In this document: one piece after another, positions 60,701 through 64,000 of the stretch | Layout of the letters: every line of letters begins with the position of its first letter | Position numbering within the stretch: the stretch's first letter is position 1 | Origin: Leptolyngbya sp. SIO1E4 | GTDB lineage: Bacteria; Cyanobacteriota; Cyanobacteriia; Phormidesmidales; Phormidesmidaceae | Reading direction: 5' to 3' | Length of the DNA: 64,000 nucleotides | Assembly: GCA_010672825.2 (NCBI GenBank) | Contig: JAAHFU020000002.1 | Location: forward strand, 1,252,001 to 1,316,000 | Notes under the pieces: model-generated | The model's input: the letters and a program-made list of their open reading frames with translations, nothing else | The model's database searches: none | Told to the model about the DNA's origin: nothing | Made by a program: the position numbers and the translations under genes

Positions 60701-60842
60701 AGCCGAAATTGACGAAGAAGCCTGGGATACGCTATACAGCGACACCTCCCGCCCCTTCTCCAAGCCCCCCTCAGGCCGCATCGCCGTCAAAGTCATCAAC
60801 CACCTCGGCGATGAAGTCATGAAGGTTTTTAGCGTGAATTAA
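57699..60842 (+). CDS. Adenine-specific DNA methyltransferase (Mod), frameshifted start, with inserted element
   Basis: Open frame of 1047 codons for an N6-adenine methyltransferase of the beta class, as in type III-like systems. Motif IV is LDPPYG at 105-110, motif I is DPTCGSGT near 387, with the recognition domain between them (about 190-385). The C-terminal half (IGPEFGTVSRADLIAAAREAG and CWFIDTDYNEESFFVRHAYFLG) is that of BPTD_3079-type partners of the Res gene. The frame as annotated starts at a GTG because the true N-terminus is out of frame (57535-57744). Codons 787-938 are not mod sequence but an in-frame 456-bp element. Function may be impaired. RNA or protein data would show whether a full product is made. 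Confidence 0.85.
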   Translation: MWRGKDNQDWSDLVVNAPPLYIQEKVHPKVLLDDLKRQSEDRQDTQLGLDLFADFNGLPEGATETDFYQHDANWTNRMILGDSLQVMASLAEREGLRGKVQCIYLDPPYGIKFNSNFQWSTTSRDVKDGKTDHITREPEQVKAFRDTWRDGIHSYLTYLRDRLTVARDLLADSGSIFVQIGDENLHTVRLLMEEVFGSANFVSLITYAKTTGFSGNYLSSVSDYIIWYAKKAETLKFRPLNLLKEAGEEGASKYRPASTIKALSEYPINFERLAMSADLTSQGASPNSDQLFYFRGKNWLPPSGLHWKTTVSGLEKLSKASRVIWEGKSIRYVRYLDDLAVYPQTNIWLDIGGVQSRYDPKVYVVQTANEAIKRCLMMTTDPGDLVLDPTCGSGTTAYVAEQWGRRWITIDTSRVALALARARIMGARYPYYLLADSKAGREKEAEVTRTAVSDTPTYGNIRQGFVYERVPHIMLSSISNNTEIDTIWEQFQPKVEQALADLNAALKDHSKPFPVTTGGRDGQKIDFTASGTVKLPSGESAPANALLDWEVPREAPADWPQVAQAPLTAFWKARIARQQEIDASIAAKADQEYLYDKPYEDKNIVRVAGPFTVESLSPHRVLVVDENDELVDPNLTKPDRSTEEAKFADVILETLKTAGVQQAHKEDKINFTSISGWPGQYICAEGRYIEAESDTEKRAGIFIGPEFGTVSRADLIAAAREAGDARFDVLISCAFSYDAHCADTKNLGRVRILKARMNADLHMADTLKNTGTGNLFVIFGEPDMDVISGQWLVTSTGQLVVNYDIVAELSGLSSLAEINRLGRDDLPSLQQLSPRREVRSDESTATSGGVSASQYRGGSSAQRDRGVSSISEYRQRVTSGSRNAADSGAATGIYRTTDGGTAHAGSERYWSHAQRTQAIAAIETLTPSDFPLSLTTDHYTQVTIHGIDVFHPLSGEVRSSSPDEIACWFIDTDYNEESFFVRHAYFLGASDPYKALKTTLKAEIDEEAWDTLYSDTSRPFSKPPSGRIAVKVINHLGDEVMKVFSVN
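58260..58850 (+). other. AT-rich target-recognition segment inside mod
   Basis: Between motif IV and motif I the gene becomes clearly AT-rich (many TTT, AAA, ATA codons; AAAATTTAGG, TATATAATTTGG, ATATGTTAGATATTTAG), while both flanks are GC-rich with C/G third positions. The boundary is sharp on both sides. This is the part that reads the DNA recognition sequence, so the segment looks exchanged by recombination. Confidence 0.7.
60059..60514. mobile_element. 456-bp inverted-repeat element carrying a four-helix-bundle gene, in-frame inside mod
   Basis: The ends 60059-60078 and 60495-60514 are imperfect inverted repeats (17 of 20 positions match; CAGTGGTCAGTGGTTGGTGA on the left). Total length of 456 nt is a multiple of three, and removing it joins GEPDMDVI directly to TQVTIHGIDVFHP, which matches the family continuity of mod. 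The inserted sequence is open in the mod frame but reads there as low-complexity Ser/Gly/Arg/Ala. Confidence 0.75.
60106..60501 (+). CDS. Four-helix-bundle protein (23S rRNA intervening-sequence/Avd-like), nested inside mod
   Basis: A 131-residue protein with the family pattern: [91 protein letters not shown]. It is read in a different frame from mod, with a clean ATG at 60106 and its stop inside the right inverted repeat. Its relatives occur as intervening sequences in 23S rRNA genes and, as Avd, in diversity-generating retroelements. Here the whole gene sits inside a protein-coding gene. The protein family is recognised with good confidence; whether it is expressed is not known. Confidence 0.85.
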   Translation: [131 protein letters not shown]

Positions 60843-60862
60843 ATCGAATTGGAAGTTTAAGT

Positions 60863-61366
60863 ATGCTCAAGCAATTTCTGTCACTGGCCACAGTCATGAC
60901 CGCTATCTTCGCAGCACTACCAGCATCCGGAGAACTCATTCTGCCCGGAAGATGTCACATGGGTATCTGCTGGGATCAGAAGTTCCTTGGCAAGGCCCTT
61001 ATTGATCAAAGTGCTAATGGAAAACTATATGAGGTTGAGCTAGCTTTTCGGTCTTGGCCGATGGAGTCAGAGCCACCGAATACTTTTGAAACGCCCGATA
61101 CTAGCTATGTCTTCTGCTCAACAGATAGGCCGGCTTACATTTTTGAATCAGACGGTACCTACTTCGCTCATCTGCTCAATCCAGGCGGCGACTGGTATGG
61201 ATATAACGTGTCCGACTATCCGGTTTACTGGGCTACTTGCCACAACTTTGTCGGCCCAAATTTCTTCTCCGAGGAGATGACAAACCGCGCCATCCAATTG
61301 GGATATTCCCTTGACCTACCTTCAGATCAAATTGAACTGACCAATGTACGAGACATCATGAATTAG
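60863..61366 (+). CDS. Secreted protein of unknown function
   Basis: A 167-residue protein with a typical signal peptide (LKQFLSLATVMTAIFAALPASG, cleaved near 22-24). The mature part has four cysteines (CHMGICW, VFCSTDR, ATCHNF) that may form two disulfides, and aromatic-rich, acidic sequence. Family not recognised. ATG 60863 has a GGAAG ribosome-binding site. It is wedged between mod and a duplicated fragment of the mod 3' end, so it looks like cargo of a rearrangement. A secreted protein inside a restriction locus is unusual. Confidence 0.7.
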   Translation: MLKQFLSLATVMTAIFAALPASGELILPGRCHMGICWDQKFLGKALIDQSANGKLYEVELAFRSWPMESEPPNTFETPDTSYVFCSTDRPAYIFESDGTYFAHLLNPGGDWYGYNVSDYPVYWATCHNFVGPNFFSEEMTNRAIQLGYSLDLPSDQIELTNVRDIMN

Positions 61367-61371
61367 CATTG

Positions 61372-61455
61372 CCTCAATCTTCTTCTGGCCGCATCAGCGT
61401 CAAAGTCGTCAACCGTCTTGGCGACGAAGTCATGAAAATATTTAGTGTGTGCTAA
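61372..61455 (+). pseudogene. Duplicated remnant of the mod 3' end
   Basis: Translates as PQSSSGRISVKVVNRLGDEV and MKIFSVC, then TAA, mirroring the mod C-terminus (PPSGRIAVKVINHLGDEVMK, then VFSVN) at 60759-60842. The two are diverged at many third positions and a few residues, so the remnant may come from a second mod allele, not a fresh tandem duplication. It has no start codon or upstream frame. Confidence 0.8.
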
Positions 61456-61507
61456 CGCATCTCATATACGACCGAAATATTCGATCTAGTTAAATTAGAA
61501 ACTCATC

Positions 61508-62029
61508 ATGAAAGACATAATCAAGAAATACAGAATACATCATGTTTGGCATTTTACAGATGAATCCAACATAGAACTCATAAGAGCACATGGAGGAGTC
61601 CTTTCTCTAAGTGAAGTCAGCAATCGAAATATTGTTATCCCCTCACCTGGAGGAAACGAATGGAGCCATAAAGCCGACAAAGCAAAAGGAATAGATAGAT
61701 ATGTACATTTGGCATTCATAAAAGACCATCCTATGCTTTTTCAGGCCAAGTCTGACGGTAGAATAAAGAAGCCTGTATGGCTGAAAATCAAATCTTCTAT
61801 CCTTTTAAAAGAAGGGGTTAAGTTCAGTTCTGATGTTGCTAACAAAGCAGGCGTAGAAGTTCTTTCTAGTGAAGAGGCAGAGAACGCTATTGACTTCGAC
61901 GTTCTATTTACGTATATGGATTGGCATGATGCTAATGTTCAGCAACGCAGAAGTTTGGCCAAAAAGGCCGAAATACTTGTCCCTAAGATTGTACCGATCG
62001 AATATATAGAGTCAGAAGAACATGGCTAA
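61508..62029 (+). CDS. DarT-family DNA ADP-ribosyltransferase toxin
   Basis: A 173-residue protein of the DarT/DUF4433 family, which attaches ADP-ribose from NAD+ to DNA bases. It has the NAD-site HFTDESN motif (about 16-22), the substrate loop region GGNEWSHKADKAKGIDRYVHLAF, the segment LKEGVKFSSDVANKAGVEVLSSEEA and the C-terminal catalytic Glu in KKAEILVPKIVP. The following gene is its antitoxin, overlapping by 8 nt. The pair is far more AT-rich than its surroundings, which points to transfer. The modified base (guanine or thymine) is not predictable here, though NADAR-paired DarT1 proteins are reported to act on guanine. Confidence 0.85.
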   Translation: MKDIIKKYRIHHVWHFTDESNIELIRAHGGVLSLSEVSNRNIVIPSPGGNEWSHKADKAKGIDRYVHLAFIKDHPMLFQAKSDGRIKKPVWLKIKSSILLKEGVKFSSDVANKAGVEVLSSEEAENAIDFDVLFTYMDWHDANVQQRRSLAKKAEILVPKIVPIEYIESEEHG

Positions 62030-62723
62030 AAGACCAGTTTTTATTCCAACGGGAAAATCCAAGCCTCTTTTTGATTCTGAGCAGATAGATTTTCAGTGGA
62101 ACCCTGGATTTGCTCCGATACAAAAGAAAAAGAATATTCTTGCATTGCATAAAGCAGCAGAAGCAAAACATTTATTTTCATTGCTTGAAGTTTCTACTAA
62201 ATCAGAAAAACCTTTGGGTCAAAGATTGAGTGCCTTTAACTTGAAGATTGAAACTGAAATTGGAGAAATAAGCATAGAAGCCGCCTATCAAGGTAGTAAG
62301 GTATTTGAAATGGGAGGCCCTTTCACGGATATTTACAGGATGGATAGTCGAAGTGCAAAGAGAGACTTGAGGCTTAAGGAGTCAGGGAATCTAATCCAAT
62401 TCAAATTTTTTGAAAGGAATTGGCCATTAAATCCACCTAACGCTTTCTATGATTGGTTGTACATATCTGCACTTCAGCCACATCAAGGATTCATTAAAAA
62501 TGAATTATTTAAGTATCAAGGTTTTACTGATATTGAATTCAATCCAAGCAAATCTATAAATTGCCAAGCCAGAGCATGTGCATTACTGGTTTCTCTCTTG
62601 AAGCTTAATTCTTTGGATGGTGCACTTCGCTCTCAGAAAGACTTTATTGAGATGATCTCTTCTGGTGCTCTTAAACAGAAGAAAATCGAAGAATATACGC
62701 AGGGTGAAATACCTTTCAATTAA
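62022..62723 (+). CDS. NADAR-family antitoxin paired with DarT
   Basis: A 233-residue DarT1-associated NADAR protein, expected to remove ADP-ribose from guanine bases and so neutralise the toxin. Characteristic phrases: ESAFQ-like EAAYQGSKVFEMGGPFTDIYRM, SRSAKRDLRLKESG, NAFYDWLYISAL and FTDIEFNPSKSINCQARACAL. It starts inside the end of the toxin gene (ATG 62022), ensuring joint translation. AT-rich like the toxin. Follows the known toxin-then-antitoxin order of darT1-nadar loci. Confidence 0.88.
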   Translation: MAKRPVFIPTGKSKPLFDSEQIDFQWNPGFAPIQKKKNILALHKAAEAKHLFSLLEVSTKSEKPLGQRLSAFNLKIETEIGEISIEAAYQGSKVFEMGGPFTDIYRMDSRSAKRDLRLKESGNLIQFKFFERNWPLNPPNAFYDWLYISALQPHQGFIKNELFKYQGFTDIEFNPSKSINCQARACALLVSLLKLNSLDGALRSQKDFIEMISSGALKQKKIEEYTQGEIPFN

Positions 62724-62734
62724 GATGAGACTTC

Positions 62735-64000
62735 ATGGAATTCCGTATCTCTGATACCTTCACCGACAGCCTCACCAAGCTGACCAGCCAGGAACAAAAA
62801 GCTGTCAAAACTACTGCTTTTGACCTGCAACTGAACCCGGCGAGTTCAGGGCTGCGCTTCCATAAACTCGATCGCGTCAAAGACCCCAATTTCTGGTCCG
62901 TCAGCGTCAACATGGACATTCGCATTATTGTCCATCGCACCGCTGCCAGCCTCATGCTCTGCTACGTCGATCATCACGACAACGCCTACAACTGGGCGCA
63001 GAAGCGCAAGATCGAACGCCACCCCAGAACTGGAGCCGCCCAACTGGTCGAGGTGCGCGAAACCATTGAAGAAGTGATCATCCAGCAGCCCGTCATGGTG
63101 CCTACGGCTGCCCCAACCCAGTGTCGCCCCTTTGCCGATATTCCCGATGATGACCTCCTGGCCTACGGTATCCCCCAAGAGTGGCTAGAGGATGTGCAGC
63201 AGGCCACCGAAGACACGCTGTTCGATGTCGCTGTCCACCTGCCCCAAGAAGCCGCCGAAGCGCTACTGGAACTCGCCACTGGAGGCATCCCCCAGAAACC
63301 CGCCAGCATCCCCAACGACACCGATCCCTTCAGCCATCCTGACGCCCAGCGCCGTTTCCGCATCATGAGCAATGTGGAAGAACTGGAGCGGGCGCTGGAG
63401 TACCCCTGGGAAAAGTGGACGGTCTTTCTTCATCCTGGACAGCGATCGCTAGTCGAGCGGAACTGTAGTGGTCCCACGCGCGTCTCTGGTTCTGCTGGCA
63501 CCGGGAAAACCATCGTTGGTCTCCATCGCGCCGTTCACCTGGCTCGCAGCTATCCCAACGCCACCATCTTGCTCACCACCTTCTCTCCCGCCCTGGCCAA
63601 TGCCCTCGCCATCAAGCTCGATCGCTTAGTCGGCAACCAGCCAGCGGTCATGAGCCGCATCCAGGTCAAAGCCATCCACGAAGTGGTGCGAGAACTCTAC
63701 ACGAACATTTTCGACTCTCCCCCGGTTCTGGTCGATCTGGACGAGGTGCGATCGCGCCTACTCACCCGCGCCGCCGACTTTCCCGATCGCAAATTCTCCG
63801 ACGCCTTTCTCTGGAGCGAATGGGCTGAAGTTGTTGATGCGTGGCAACTCACCACCTGGGACGCCTATCGCGATGTGCCCCGCATTGGTCGCCGCACTCG
63901 CCTGGGCAGCAAACAGCGAGAACTCCTCTGGCAAGTCTTTCAGGACATTCATTCCTGGCTAGACGACAGCCAGCAGTTAACCTGGCCTGCTGTCTTCCGT
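62735..64000 (+). CDS. RelE-like/UvrD helicase fusion (partial, runs off the window)
   Basis: The frame is open from ATG 62735 to the last base, 422 codons. Residues 1-110 form a RelE/ParE-like fold (FTDSLTKLTSQEQKAVKT, NPASSGLRFHKLDRVKDPNFWSV, DIRIIVHRTAASLMLCYVDHHDNAYNWAQKRK). From about 215 it becomes a UvrD/Rep-type helicase: Walker A SGSAGTGKTIV, then LTTFSPALANAL. Proteins with this pairing are often encoded next to restriction or toxin genes. It follows the NADAR gene by 11 nt but is GC-rich, unlike that pair. The helicase C-terminus is outside the window. Confidence 0.85.
   Translation, partial: MEFRISDTFTDSLTKLTSQEQKAVKTTAFDLQLNPASSGLRFHKLDRVKDPNFWSVSVNMDIRIIVHRTAASLMLCYVDHHDNAYNWAQKRKIERHPRTGAAQLVEVRETIEEVIIQQPVMVPTAAPTQCRPFADIPDDDLLAYGIPQEWLEDVQQATEDTLFDVAVHLPQEAAEALLELATGGIPQKPASIPNDTDPFSHPDAQRRFRIMSNVEELERALEYPWEKWTVFLHPGQRSLVERNCSGPTRVSGSAGTGKTIVGLHRAVHLARSYPNATILLTTFSPALANALAIKLDRLVGNQPAVMSRIQVKAIHEVVRELYTNIFDSPPVLVDLDEVRSRLLTRAADFPDRKFSDAFLWSEWAEVVDAWQLTTWDAYRDVPRIGRRTRLGSKQRELLWQVFQDIHSWLDDSQQLTWPAVFR

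Overview
The window is from a cyanobacterium. The palindrome GCGATCGC (HIP1) occurs throughout genes and spacers. The gene content is also cyanobacterial: glgC, DUF2605/DUF2973, DUF4327, a TIGR02450 Trp-rich protein, a PEP-CTERM protein, and the Sll0783-Sll0787-type nitrilase (Nit1C) cluster under NtcA-type promoters. Gene density, moderate GC and many dispersed short repeats suggest a filamentous, Leptolyngbya-like lineage, but that placement is inference. No tRNA, rRNA or CRISPR array was seen.

Layout. 1-4 kb: class III adenylyl cyclase, small P-loop kinase, glgC. 4-11 kb: a large membrane-anchored protein with two glycosyltransferases in one minus-strand run, facing a sulfotransferase, probably for a surface glycan. 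11-15 kb: response regulator/histidine kinase pair and a GH3-like enzyme. 15-20 kb: ADP-ribosylglycohydrolase, two alpha/beta hydrolases (one AT-rich and probably acquired), a truncated kinase-like gene, and a quinone-oxidoreductase-like gene divergent from a TetR repressor with two back-to-back operators between them. 20-26.5 kb: the complete Nit1C cluster, with five minus-strand genes and one divergent flavoprotein gene, each side carrying a textbook GTA-N8-TAC-N22-TAN3T promoter. 26.5-32 kb: a histidine-kinase-like protein lacking its phosphoacceptor His, a PEP-CTERM protein and thrS. 32-38 kb: DUF4327, purU and a Gld-like ABC operon containing a coding minisatellite. 38-50 kb: small cyanobacterial proteins, PBP2, potA-D-B-C, a DNA glycosylase, a GerMN-like protein, pyrB and moaE.

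50.3-64 kb is an accessory defence-type island starting directly behind moaE. In order it holds a truncated XisF-like serine recombinase; a helicase-nuclease (BPTD_3080-type restriction enzyme); a DUF262-HNH-HEPN protein; an orphan RHH antitoxin; the cognate adenine methyltransferase (mod); a secreted protein; a duplicated fragment of the mod 3' end; a DarT/NADAR toxin-antitoxin pair; and a RelE-UvrD fusion that runs off the window. The mod gene is unusual in three ways. Its first 50 or so codons are split off by a frameshift at a C5 tract. Its recognition domain is AT-rich against a GC-rich backbone. It also carries an in-frame 456-bp element, bounded by inverted repeats, that encodes a four-helix-bundle protein in another reading frame.

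The intergenic spaces carry dispersed repeat families: a roughly 110-130 bp element with a CCCCAGA/CCCCAAA-type heptamer array (family A), a 95 bp element (family B) that sits next to one copy of A, and C/G-rich palindromic sequence (family C).
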